Shown: positions 42,461 to 51,221 of the stretch, piece by piece
How positions within the stretch are numbered: the first letter of the stretch is position 1
How the letters are laid out: each line of letters opens with the position of its first letter
Assembly (NCBI GenBank): GCA_002403305.1
Contig: DHHM01000002.1
Span: 25,404 to 89,403 of the forward strand
DNA: 64,000 nt
Source of the DNA: Bacteroidales bacterium UBA4772
GTDB taxonomy: Bacteria > Bacteroidota > Bacteroidia > Bacteroidales > VadinHA17
Direction: 5' to 3'
Notes under the pieces: generated by a model
Told to the model about the DNA's origin: nothing
Databases searched by the model: none
Seen by the model: only the letters and a program-made list of their open reading frames with translations
Program-made: the position numbers and the translations under genes

Positions 42461-44377
42461 ATGATAACTCTGAACTCGAAGATTCCTGGAGGTCCGCTTG
42501 AAGAAAAGTGGACGAAATACAAGAAAGAGGCCAAACTGGTCAACCCGGCCAACAAGAAAAAACTTGACATCATTGTTGTTGGCACCGGCATCTCCGGAGC
42601 TCCTGCTGCCTCCTCACTCGGGGAGCTGGGATACAATGTCAAGGTCTTCTGCTACCAGGATACACCCCGCAGGGCACACTCGGTGGCAGCCCAGGGAGGT
42701 ATCAACGCAGCCAAGAACTATAAGAATGACGGCGACAGTGTCTATCGTCTCTTCTATGATGTCATCAAGGGAGGTGATTTCAGGGCACGTGAAGCAAATG
42801 TCTATCGCATTGCCGAGGTGAGCAACCAGATCATTGACCACTTCACTGCTATAGGTGTACCCTTTGCCAGGGAGTACGGCGGCACACTCACCACACGCTC
42901 GTTCGGCGGTGTCCAGGTCTCCCGCACCTTCTATTCCAGTGGTCAGACCGGGCAACAGGTGCTGCTCGGAGCCTACTCGTCACTGAACCGGCAGATAAAG
43001 GCAGGGACCGTCACCATGTTTCCCAGGCGTGAGATGCTTGATCTTGTCGTCATTGACGGCAAGGCCCGCGGCATTATTGTCAGGAACCTTATCACAGGAG
43101 AGATTGAAAGACACTCAGCCCATGCCGTTGTGCTGGCCACAGGCGGTTACGGCACCATCTATTACCTCTCTACCCTGGCAGTCAACTCAAATGCCTCGGC
43201 AGCATGGAAGGCCTACAAGAGAGGTGCGGCATTTGCCAACCCCAGCTTTGTGCAGATACATCCCTCCAGCGTCCCTCAGATGAATGAGTTTCAGAGTAAG
43301 CTGACCCTCATGTCCGAGTCGCTTCGTAACGACGGCAGGGTGTGGGTGCCAAAGGCCAAGGGCGACAAGCGGCCTGCAAATGAGATCCCTGAAGAGGAAC
43401 GTGATTACTACCTTGAACGCAGATATCCTGCCTTCGGAAACCTCGTGCCGCGCGATGTGGCATCGAGGGCTGCCAAGGAGAGATGCGATGCCGGGTACGG
43501 TGTCGGCCCGACAGGACTGGCGGTAAACCTCGACTTCCGTGATGCCATCAAAAAGCAGGGCAAGAAGGCGATAGAAGAGAAATACGGCAACCTCTTCGAG
43601 ATGTACAGGGACATCACGGGAATAGACTCATATGAAGAGCCCATGCGAATATACCCGGCAGGCCACTATACCATGGGAGGCCTCTGGGTTGACTATGAGC
43701 TTATGACAACAATCACGGGCCTCTTTGCCATCGGCGAGGCCAACTTCTCCGATCACGGCGCCAACCGCCTGGGAGCCAGCTCGCTGATGCAGGGTGCGGG
43801 AGACGGTTATTTCATTCTGCCATACACCATCAGTAACTACCTGGCCCCGGAGATAAAGGTTCCAAGATTCAAAACTGACACTCCCGAATTCCAGGAAGCC
43901 GAGGAGAGGGCTGTGGAGAGAATCAACAGACTCCTGTCAATAAAGGGAAAACAGACGGCTACCGATTTTCATAAGAGGCTTGGAAAGATTATGTGGGATC
44001 ATTGCGGTATGACCAGGACCGAGGAAGGACTGACCGAGGCGCTTAAGCTTATCAGGGAGCTGAGGGAAGAGTTCTGGAAGGATCTGCTTGTTCCCGGCTC
44101 TGCTGATGAGCTGAACCAGGAGCTGGAGAAGGCAGGCAGGGTGGCTGACTTCCTGGAGCTGGGAGAACTGATGGTCACCGACGCCCTGAACAGGAGAGAG
44201 TCATGCGGAGCCCACTTCAGGGAGGAGAGCCAGACGGCAGACCATGAGGCACTTCGAAACGATGATGAATTTGCCTACGTGGCCGTATGGGAGTATAATA
44301 ATGATCAGCCTCCGGTGCTGCACAGGGAAGAGCTGAAGTTTGAATTCGTGGAACTGAAACAGAGAAGTTACAAGTAA
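42461..44377 (+). CDS. sdhA: Succinate dehydrogenase/fumarate reductase flavoprotein subunit
   Basis: A 638-residue catalytic subunit. FAD is bound at IIVVGTGISGAPAASSLGELG, with the covalent-FAD motif RAHSVAAQGGINAAKN. Substrate-binding blocks VQIHPSSVP, RDVASRA, AGHYTMGGLWVDYE and HGANRLGASSLMQG are intact. Length matches the Bacteroidota/epsilon-type enzyme (~640 residues). Depending on conditions it oxidises succinate or reduces fumarate. It is 21 bp upstream of sdhB. Confidence 0.97.
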   Translation: MITLNSKIPGGPLEEKWTKYKKEAKLVNPANKKKLDIIVVGTGISGAPAASSLGELGYNVKVFCYQDTPRRAHSVAAQGGINAAKNYKNDGDSVYRLFYDVIKGGDFRAREANVYRIAEVSNQIIDHFTAIGVPFAREYGGTLTTRSFGGVQVSRTFYSSGQTGQQVLLGAYSSLNRQIKAGTVTMFPRREMLDLVVIDGKARGIIVRNLITGEIERHSAHAVVLATGGYGTIYYLSTLAVNSNASAAWKAYKRGAAFANPSFVQIHPSSVPQMNEFQSKLTLMSESLRNDGRVWVPKAKGDKRPANEIPEEERDYYLERRYPAFGNLVPRDVASRAAKERCDAGYGVGPTGLAVNLDFRDAIKKQGKKAIEEKYGNLFEMYRDITGIDSYEEPMRIYPAGHYTMGGLWVDYELMTTITGLFAIGEANFSDHGANRLGASSLMQGAGDGYFILPYTISNYLAPEIKVPRFKTDTPEFQEAEERAVERINRLLSIKGKQTATDFHKRLGKIMWDHCGMTRTEEGLTEALKLIRELREEFWKDLLVPGSADELNQELEKAGRVADFLELGELMVTDALNRRESCGAHFREESQTADHEALRNDDEFAYVAVWEYNNDQPPVLHREELKFEFVELKQRSYK

Positions 44378-44397
44378 AAAAAATAGCACGGAAAGAT

Positions 44398-45132
44398 ATG
44401 AAGCTCAAACTCAAAATATGGAAACAGAAAAACGCTAAATCAGGCGGCGCTTTTGAAACATACGATCTCGACGGAGTGGCTCCTGAGATGTCCTTTGTGG
44501 AGATGCTTGCATTACTCAACCAGACACTGGCACAACAGGGCAGGGAGCCGGTTGCCTTCGACCACGACTGCCATGAAGGTATCTGCGGTAGCTGCGGCAT
44601 GTACATAAACGGATATCCTCATGGCCCGGTCAAAGGACTGACCACCTGCCTGCTGTCAATGAGGCATTTCAAGGACGGGGAAACCATCGTCATCGAGCCG
44701 TGGAGAGCCAAACCCTTTCCGGTGGTGAAAGACCTGATAGTCGACCGCAGCGCTCTTGACAAGATCCAGGTGGCCGGAGGTTTTATCTCGGTGACCACCG
44801 GCGCCGCTGCTGACGCCAATGCCGTCCTGGTCAGCAAGAAGAAAAGTGACCTGGCCTTTGACTCTGCTGTCTGCATCGGTTGCGGCGCCTGCGTGGCAGC
44901 CTGCAAGAACGCATCGGCAATGCTGTTCGTCTCAGCCAAGATATCGCAGTATGCTCTGCTCCCCCAGGGAAGGCCCGAGGCCAAAGAACGTGTCAGAGCC
45001 ATGATAGCCGAGATGGACAGCCAGGGATTTGGGAGCTGTTCAAATACCGGCGCCTGCGAGGCACAGTGCCCCAAACAGATAAAACTGTTCAATATCGCCA
45101 GGCTGAACAGGGAGTATTACAAATCTTACTGA
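44398..45132 (+). CDS. sdhB: Succinate dehydrogenase/fumarate reductase iron-sulfur subunit
   Basis: A 244-residue electron-transfer subunit. A 2Fe-2S site lies in CHEGICGSCGMYING, and further Cys clusters in CIGCGACVAACKN and CSNTGACEAQCPKQI supply the 4Fe-4S and 3Fe-4S centres. It carries electrons between SdhA and the cytochrome b. The stop codon TGA (45130-45132) is within the first unit of a 42-bp direct repeat, and the gene is convergent with pepP. Confidence 0.97.
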   Translation: MKLKLKIWKQKNAKSGGAFETYDLDGVAPEMSFVEMLALLNQTLAQQGREPVAFDHDCHEGICGSCGMYINGYPHGPVKGLTTCLLSMRHFKDGETIVIEPWRAKPFPVVKDLIVDRSALDKIQVAGGFISVTTGAAADANAVLVSKKKSDLAFDSAVCIGCGACVAACKNASAMLFVSAKISQYALLPQGRPEAKERVRAMIAEMDSQGFGSCSNTGACEAQCPKQIKLFNIARLNREYYKSY

Positions 45133-45211
45133 CCAGACAGGTAACGACGCCTCTCAGACCCGTCGCAACACTGATCAGGCAGGTAACGACGCCTCTCAGA
45201 CCCGTCGCAAC
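45128..45211 (+). repeat. Two 42-bp direct repeats after sdhB
   Basis: Unit one 45128-45169 and unit two 45170-45211. The last 32 bases of each are identical (45138-45169, 45180-45211). Each contains CGACG-(11 nt)-CGTCG, a possible hairpin. The first unit begins on the sdhB stop codon context ACTGA. After unit two comes a T-rich stretch (45228-45234), so this could help end transcription from sdhB. Confidence 0.85.
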
Positions 45212-45249
45212 GGCATCCGGTTGCAGATTTTTTTAATGAGGGCAGAATC

Positions 45250-46635
45250 CTACCTGCATGTCTCCTCAATCTCCGCTACCGTCTTCGGTGCTGTCTTGCC
45301 CAGCATCCTCGAGCCGTCGGAGGTTATGAGAACATCGTCTTCAATTCTTATCCCGCCAAAGTCGAGGTACTTCTCCACGCTTTCGTAGTTGATGAAGCCG
45401 GTATGCAGGCCATCAGCCTTCCACTTGGCAAAGAGCTCGGGGATAAAATAGATGCCCGGCTCTACCGTGAATACATGGCCCGGTTTGTAGGGCAGGGCAA
45501 AGCGAAGCGACTTCAGACCAAACTGAGTGCTGCGTTTTACCTCGTCGTTGTAACCCACGTAGTTCTCCCCGAGACCCTCCATATCATGAACATCGAGACC
45601 CATCATATGCCCGAGTCCGTGAGGCATGAAGAGAGCATGAGCACCGGCGGCGACAGCCTCGTCAACATCACCCTTCATCAACCCGAGATCCTTAAGCCCT
45701 GCAGCAATAATAGCGCAAGCACCAAGATGCAGGTCACGGTTTGAGATACCCGGACCGGCTCTCTTTATTGACTCGGTATTGGCTTTGAGGACAATCTCAT
45801 ATATCTCTCTCTGGCGCTGGCTGAAATGGCCTCCGACAGGCGTGGTGCGGGTGAGGTCGGCAGCATAGTGCATATCTGACTCGGCACCGCAGTCGGTGAC
45901 CATCATCCGCCCCTCCTTCAGTATATTCACATGGACGTGGTTATGAAGCGTCTGACCGTTGATGCTCAGAATGGTCGGAAATGATGGTCCGCTCCCTCTG
46001 GCCCATGTTATACCTTCAATTGTTCCGAAAATCTCCTTCTCCGTCATCCCGGGCTTGCACATGCGCATGGCCGTCGTCTGCATCTCACATGCAACATCTG
46101 ACGCCTTTTCTATCTCTGCAATCTCAACATCTTCCTTGATCGATCGCAGGGAAACAACAGCCCTTATCAGGCCCTCCGATGCCTTCGTGCGCATCTGGCA
46201 CGGATTTTCCCGAAGCAGTGCCCCAAGTGTCATCTTCGTTTCAGCCCTGTACGGGGGAAGGAAGTGTATAACCCTGCCCTTGTTCAGCGCATCATGAATA
46301 TAATCCTCAAGCTTCGCAAAAGGCCTGGTGACAGAGACACCGGCACGGCGGGCCAGGTCCGCCATAAGAGGCTGGGGACCCATCCACACGATGTCATCAA
46401 CATCGAAATCATTGCCGAATATTATCTCTTCTCCGGATGAGTAATCTATCACCCCCGCAATGCCGGGAAGGTCAATTCCAAAAAAATAGAGGAAATCACT
46501 GTCCTGCCGCCAGTGATATGTATTGTCAGGATAATTCATGGGAGCCTCGACATTACCCACAAAGAGGGCGATGCCGTCGCTGAGGAGAGATTTCAGCATT
46601 TTACGGCGATTGATGTAAACTTCTTTGGCGAACAT
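45250..46635 (-). CDS. pepP: Xaa-Pro aminopeptidase (M24B)
   Basis: A 461-residue enzyme that removes N-terminal residues before proline. The N-terminal domain (LKSLLSDGIALFVGN, WRQDSDFLYFFGID) is typical of AMP_N. The pita-bread catalytic domain has metal ligands in VTDCGAESDMHYAADLTRT, HGLGHMMGLDVHD, TVEPGIYFIP and IRIEDDVLIT. Cytoplasmic, dinuclear Mn/Co-dependent by family. Convergent with sdhB. Confidence 0.95.
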   Translation of the reverse strand: MFAKEVYINRRKMLKSLLSDGIALFVGNVEAPMNYPDNTYHWRQDSDFLYFFGIDLPGIAGVIDYSSGEEIIFGNDFDVDDIVWMGPQPLMADLARRAGVSVTRPFAKLEDYIHDALNKGRVIHFLPPYRAETKMTLGALLRENPCQMRTKASEGLIRAVVSLRSIKEDVEIAEIEKASDVACEMQTTAMRMCKPGMTEKEIFGTIEGITWARGSGPSFPTILSINGQTLHNHVHVNILKEGRMMVTDCGAESDMHYAADLTRTTPVGGHFSQRQREIYEIVLKANTESIKRAGPGISNRDLHLGACAIIAAGLKDLGLMKGDVDEAVAAGAHALFMPHGLGHMMGLDVHDMEGLGENYVGYNDEVKRSTQFGLKSLRFALPYKPGHVFTVEPGIYFIPELFAKWKADGLHTGFINYESVEKYLDFGGIRIEDDVLITSDGSRMLGKTAPKTVAEIEETCR

Positions 46636-46784
46636 ATCTGTTGTTTTTGGTTCCAGATTGCTAAGGTAACAAGAGCTGCCGAGTTTTTTCAGGATAATAG
46701 TTAATTTTAATTGCGAAGGGCATTGTTATCTGTATGAAAGTATATATATTCGCAGTACGTTAATCTTGATTATATCAGTTCCTT

Positions 46785-47525
46785 ATGCCTTATCGCCGCC
46801 TTCCTAATACTGACACGGCCCGGCTGCGCGCCATGAAGAAAGCCATTGAAATGAGCAAGAATATCCCTCCGTTCAGGCTCGCATTCTCCATGAAGACACT
46901 CGTAAAGCTGCAAGCCTTCCTACCTCTCTTTGAGAATGCCATAAGCCATCAGCGGCAGACCCTTTCCAACCAGTCCGAAAAGAGCCGGAGCAACCAGGAG
47001 ACCGCACGGAAAGCGAGGATCTATATCACCCACTTCCTGAAAGTAATGAACATGGCTGTGGCAAGGGGTGAGATCCCGCCCGAAACAAGATCGTTCTACG
47101 GTATTGCCCCGGACGACGGATCCATACCCTCTCTGACAACCGAGAACGAGCTCGTGGCATGGGGCAAACGAATTATTGACGGGGAGGAATACCGGATCCG
47201 GAAGGGAAGCTCACCGGTCACCAACCCCTCTATTGCTGTTGTCAAGGTGCGGTATGAGAAATTCCTGGAGACACGCAACCATTATAAGACCATCAACCGC
47301 CGGGCCTCCGACTGTGTCAGCCGCACCGCTGACATGCGCAGTGAGGCTGACGAACTGATAACCCTTCTGTGGAATGAGATCGAGGGTAAGTTCTCCTCAC
47401 TTCCCGAGGATGAAAAAAGGGCCAGTGCCGAAAAATACGGAGTGGCGTATGTCTTCCGTAAGAATGAGACTGCCGCTCGCGATCTTTCCCCCACCCTGTT
47501 TGAAGTGAAACAGGAAAACCAATAG
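46785..47525 (+). CDS. Conserved protein of unknown function upstream of dusB
   Basis: A 246-residue protein without signal or membrane segments. The first half is helical (LRAMKKAIEMSKNIPPFRL, FLPLFENAISHQRQTLSNQSE). It resembles a family of hypothetical proteins I recall from Bacteroidales but cannot name. It is seven bases ahead of dusB, so they are almost certainly co-transcribed. No nucleotide-binding or catalytic motif is recognised. Function unknown. Confidence 0.75.
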   Translation: MPYRRLPNTDTARLRAMKKAIEMSKNIPPFRLAFSMKTLVKLQAFLPLFENAISHQRQTLSNQSEKSRSNQETARKARIYITHFLKVMNMAVARGEIPPETRSFYGIAPDDGSIPSLTTENELVAWGKRIIDGEEYRIRKGSSPVTNPSIAVVKVRYEKFLETRNHYKTINRRASDCVSRTADMRSEADELITLLWNEIEGKFSSLPEDEKRASAEKYGVAYVFRKNETAARDLSPTLFEVKQENQ

Positions 47526-47532
47526 TCCTGCA

Positions 47533-48546
47533 TTGCAACTCGGCAACACTATATTAAGGGATCAGCCTCTCTTCCTGGCTCCCATGGAGGATATTACAGA
47601 CCCCTCCTTCAGGTATGTCTGCAAGATGTTCGGGGCCGATTTTATGTATACCGAATTCATCTCTTCTGACGGACTGATCAGGGATGGCAGGAAGAGCGTG
47701 AAGAAGCTCGACCTGTTCGACTATGAGCGGCCAATAGGGATCCAGCTCTACGGCCACATCATTGACTCAATGGTCGAGGCCGCACTCAGGGCCAGTGAGG
47801 CCGATCCGGACCTTATTGACCTGAATTTCGGCTGTCCGGTGAGGAAAATCGCTGCCCGCGGTGCCGGCGCCGGGATGCTTCAGAATTTTTCCTTGATGAT
47901 CGAAATGACCTCTGCTATTGTCAGAGCCGTTAAGATACCCGTTACAGTCAAGACCAGACTGGGTTGGGACGAAAACAATAAGATCATCGTGGATTTGGCG
48001 GAACAATTGCAGGATACGGGAATAGCCGGGCTGACAATACACGGCCGCACCCGGTCGCAGATGTATCGTGGGGAAGCGGACTGGACACTCATTGGCGAGG
48101 TGAAAAACAACCCCCGCATGAAGATACCCGTTATCGGCAATGGCGACATCAACACTCCTGAAAAAGCGAAGCTGATGTTCGACCGCTACGGCGTTGACGC
48201 AATCATGATAGGCAGAGCCACCTTCGGCAGGCCCTGGATCTTCAGGGAGATACGCCACTACCTCGACACAGGTGAGCTGATACCCGAACCGACTGTCAGC
48301 GAGAAAGCAGACCTGGCACTGCTGCACCTGGAGAAGTCACTCGAGCACAAGGAGGGCAAAAGTGCCATACTTGAGATGCGAAGGCATCTGTCCAACTATT
48401 TCAGGGGACTGCCCGGTTTCAGGGATACAAGGCTCCGGCTCCTCACCTCCCTCGACGTTGACGAGATAAGAGGGATTATCGGGGAGATAAGGGAGAAGTG
48501 GGGGTCATTCAGAGGTGAGAGCCTGACCGGCATCTACGGTGTGTGA
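47533..48546 (+). CDS. dusB: tRNA-dihydrouridine synthase
   Basis: A 337-residue TIM-barrel flavoenzyme that reduces uridine to dihydrouridine in tRNA D-loops. Motifs are LAPMEDITDPSFR at the FMN site, NFGCPVRKIAARGAGAGML with the catalytic Cys, VTVKTRLGWD, LTIHGRTRSQMYRGEADW, IGNGDI and MIGRATFGRPW. The start is TTG; the first ATG lies inside the FMN-site block, so TTG is required. It overlaps the convergent CPBP gene by 42 bp. Confidence 0.95.
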   Translation: MQLGNTILRDQPLFLAPMEDITDPSFRYVCKMFGADFMYTEFISSDGLIRDGRKSVKKLDLFDYERPIGIQLYGHIIDSMVEAALRASEADPDLIDLNFGCPVRKIAARGAGAGMLQNFSLMIEMTSAIVRAVKIPVTVKTRLGWDENNKIIVDLAEQLQDTGIAGLTIHGRTRSQMYRGEADWTLIGEVKNNPRMKIPVIGNGDINTPEKAKLMFDRYGVDAIMIGRATFGRPWIFREIRHYLDTGELIPEPTVSEKADLALLHLEKSLEHKEGKSAILEMRRHLSNYFRGLPGFRDTRLRLLTSLDVDEIRGIIGEIREKWGSFRGESLTGIYGV

Positions 48547-49521
48547 GACAACCACCCTGGCGTAGAGCCTCCGGATATCCTTCCACCGGTACACCACAGC
48601 CATGATAGCAATAAACAGCACTGACATGGCTGCCAGCCCCGCAAAATCCTGCCACGGGTATATCTCAAGCTGCTCATACATGGCCGGCGTCTGAAGAGCA
48701 GCGTCCTTATTGGTAACGAAGATTGAGAGAAAAGCATTGTTGGCTGCATGGGCACCGATGGCTAACTCGATACCGTCATCAAGCATTGTCAGAATGGCGA
48801 AGACGAGCCCAAAAAATATGTATTGCGGTATCATCGTCATGAAACCGTACTCCTGTACCTCGGGGTTAATGGCATGCATCAGTCCGAAAAGTATCGATGT
48901 AACCACTATGGGAAGCCATCTGTTGCGCGACAGCACCGTAAAACCCTGCATCAGGTAGCCTCTGAAAAGAATCTCTTCAAAGGCCGCCTGGAATGGGATC
49001 AGCAGGATTGCAATTGCCGCCAGGATTATCAGGCTGTTGGAAGTGTTGTTAAGGTTAAAGTTTCCCGGGTCGGTTCTGACAGACCAAATCAGCCACAAGG
49101 CTGAGATGAGTATCCATACCAGTGCCGAGAAGAGCATCCTGCCCCAGCGTACTCTCCTGCCACCGTTGATCACCGTGCCAAAACTGCGGTTATGTAACGG
49201 CTTTATAAGTAAGACTATCGTAAAGAAGGCAAGAATAAATGGAAACAGGAGAAGGAGCAAGCCAATGTTTGGATCAATCCCCATCATCTCAAAATCGGGC
49301 ATTCCTCCCTTCTGGGGGACTTCAGAACCGTCAAGGGCATAGGCTACCATCACTATCCCCAGTGGGATTGCCCCGATGATATTGGAGACAAGAAATGGGA
49401 TCACCCCTCCCAGGAAATACCTCCAGAAGGCATTTTTTCCCCTGAAGGGTGCGGTTACGAACGGGGTGTCGCCCTGCACGGGCGATTCAGGGATTTCGTT
49501 GCTTTCCATGGAAATTGCCAT
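48505..49521 (-). CDS. CPBP-family intramembrane metalloprotease
   Basis: A 338-residue protein with about eight membrane helices. The CPBP (Abi/CAAX-protease-like) motifs are present: FEEILFRGYL with EExxxR, FGLMHAINPE with FxxxH, and HAANNAFLS. Family members cleave prenylated or other membrane substrates or act in peptide maturation; the target here is unknown. It directly follows nadB on the minus strand reading order (the gene starts at the base next to the nadB stop), so they form an operon. Its 3' end overlaps dusB. Confidence 0.9.
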   Translation of the reverse strand: MAISMESNEIPESPVQGDTPFVTAPFRGKNAFWRYFLGGVIPFLVSNIIGAIPLGIVMVAYALDGSEVPQKGGMPDFEMMGIDPNIGLLLLLFPFILAFFTIVLLIKPLHNRSFGTVINGGRRVRWGRMLFSALVWILISALWLIWSVRTDPGNFNLNNTSNSLIILAAIAILLIPFQAAFEEILFRGYLMQGFTVLSRNRWLPIVVTSILFGLMHAINPEVQEYGFMTMIPQYIFFGLVFAILTMLDDGIELAIGAHAANNAFLSIFVTNKDAALQTPAMYEQLEIYPWQDFAGLAAMSVLFIAIMAVVYRWKDIRRLYARVVVSHTVDAGQALTSE

Positions 49522-51099
49522 CTAAAATTCTGAGCCTGGCCTCGCCGGATAATCTATTGAATAATGCAGTCCGAGACTCTCTTTCCTGTTCTTTGCCATC
49601 TTTATTACCAGGTATCCGGTAGCGATCAGGTTGCGAAGTTCTATCAGCTGTCTCGAGATCGTGGACCGGCGGTAGAGGTCTTCCGTCTCCTGATAGATGA
49701 TCTCGAGCCTTGTCTTAGCCCGTGCCAGCCTGAGGTCTGACCTCACAATACCTACATAGTTGCTCATGATCATCTGCATCTCCTTGTAATTCTGGGTCAC
49801 CAGGATCATCTCCTCGAGGTTTGTGGTGCCGTGGTAGTTCCACAGGGGTATCTTCTCCTCAAAACTCAGTCCTGCTATCCGGCCCGCAGCATCCCCGGCA
49901 GCCCTGTGTGCATATACGGCAGCCTCGATGAGCGAGTTCGATGCCAGTCTGTTGGCCCCGTGAAGCCCTGTGGAAGAGACCTCTCCTATCGCGTAAAGAC
50001 GGTCTATAGAGCTTCTGCCGTTCATGTCAACCTTCACCCCGCCGCATGAGTAGTGCGCCGCAGGAACCACGGGTATCATCTGTCGTGTGATATCAATGCC
50101 TTCCTCCATGCACTTTTCATAAATGTGAGGGAAATGTGACCTTAGCTCTCCGGCATCAAGATGTGTGCAGTCAAGCCATACATAGTCATCCCCCCTGAGC
50201 TTCATCTCGTTGTCAATGGCCCTCGCCACAACATCACGCGGGGCCAGCGAGCCCCTGGCATGATACCTGGGCATGAATTTCTCCCCGTCACTGTTGCGCA
50301 GCTCCGCCCCAAAACCCCTCAGAGCCTCCGTGATCAGGAAGGATGGCCTGACATTGGGATTATAAAGTGACGTGGGATGAAACTGGATGAACTCCATGTT
50401 CTCAAGGATCCCGTTCGCCCGGTGCACCATGGCCATACCGTCGCCCGTGGCAATAACGGGGTTGGTGGTGGTCAGATAGATATTACCGCAGCCGCCGGTG
50501 GCCAGAACGGTCACCTTCGAAAGGAATGTCTTCACCTTGCTGCTCTCCAGGTCGGCCACGTAGGCCCCGTAGCACTTAATGTCCTTCCACTCCCTGGTAA
50601 CATACTCCCCGAGGTTATGCTGGGTGAGCAGATCGATAGCGAAATGATTCTCGAAAACGGTTATGCTCCTGTGTTCCCGGACCCGTCGTATGAGAACCTC
50701 CTCTATTGCCGCCCCTGTGGAATCCTTCTGATGAAGTATCCTGTGCTCGGTGTGACCGCCTTCCATCGCCATGTCGAGCCTGCCGTCAGGCTTCCTGTCA
50801 AAATCGACCCCCCACTCTATCAGGTCCCTGATCCTTGCCGGGGCTTCACTCACAACCATCCTCACCACCTCCTCATTGCAGTATCCTGCACCTGCCACCA
50901 GGGTGTCCCGGACATGCTTCTCGATATTGTCAGGCTCATACATCACCGCCGCAACGCCCCCCTGGGCATACTGTGTGCTGCAGTCATCCATCCCTGCCTT
51001 GGTGATCACGCATACCGTACCGTGATCCGCTGCCTTGAGGGCAAAGGAGAGACCGGCAATGCCGGATCCCATTACCAGAAAATCACACCGAACTTTCAT
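49522..51099 (-). CDS. nadB: L-aspartate oxidase
   Basis: About 525 residues. It oxidises L-aspartate to iminoaspartate, the first step of de novo NAD synthesis. FAD-binding GSGIAGLSFALKAADHG, QYAQGGVAAVM, the substrate region MEFIQFHPTSLYNP and PAAHYSCGGVKVDMNG, and HGANRLASNSLIEA are conserved. A longer frame to 51126 would start inside the promoter; the ATG at 51099 is preferred. No nadA or nadC is nearby. Confidence 0.95.
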   Translation of the reverse strand: MKVRCDFLVMGSGIAGLSFALKAADHGTVCVITKAGMDDCSTQYAQGGVAAVMYEPDNIEKHVRDTLVAGAGYCNEEVVRMVVSEAPARIRDLIEWGVDFDRKPDGRLDMAMEGGHTEHRILHQKDSTGAAIEEVLIRRVREHRSITVFENHFAIDLLTQHNLGEYVTREWKDIKCYGAYVADLESSKVKTFLSKVTVLATGGCGNIYLTTTNPVIATGDGMAMVHRANGILENMEFIQFHPTSLYNPNVRPSFLITEALRGFGAELRNSDGEKFMPRYHARGSLAPRDVVARAIDNEMKLRGDDYVWLDCTHLDAGELRSHFPHIYEKCMEEGIDITRQMIPVVPAAHYSCGGVKVDMNGRSSIDRLYAIGEVSSTGLHGANRLASNSLIEAAVYAHRAAGDAAGRIAGLSFEEKIPLWNYHGTTNLEEMILVTQNYKEMQMIMSNYVGIVRSDLRLARAKTRLEIIYQETEDLYRRSTISRQLIELRNLIATGYLVIKMAKNRKESLGLHYSIDYPARPGSEF

Positions 51100-51123
51100 A
51101 CAGCCATTTTCTAAGACGATTAG

Positions 51124-51131
51124 CAAAGATA
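51124..51131 (-). promoter_or_regulatory. Possible -7 element for nadB (divergent promoter)
   Basis: On the minus strand TATCTTTG fits TAnnTTTG and lies 25 bp ahead of the nadB ATG. The nearest TTG is 25 bp further upstream, longer than ideal. Confidence 0.45.
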
Positions 51132-51159
51132 CAAATTGATTTTACACCATTTCGGTCAA

Positions 51160-51190
51160 TTGTAAAACAGCGGATTTTAATATACTTTTG
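51160..51190 (+). promoter_or_regulatory. Bacteroidota-type promoter for glyS
   Basis: TTG at 51160-51162 and TACTTTTG at 51183-51190 with 20 bp between match the -33/-7 consensus. The distance to the glyS ATG is 31 bp. It is back to back with the nadB site. Confidence 0.65.
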
Positions 51191-51221
51191 CCCGGTTAAC
51201 AGGCAGAACCAAAATCATATT

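Noticed and set aside
45138..45211. Possible CRISPR array (32-bp identical repeats)
   Set aside because: Only two copies with a 10-bp interval, no spacer-like unique sequences of normal length and no cas genes. It is a tandem duplication.
50377..51114. 245-codon plus-strand frame opposite nadB
   Set aside because: It is antisense to a clear nadB gene, and its residues follow the high-GC codon pattern of the other strand.
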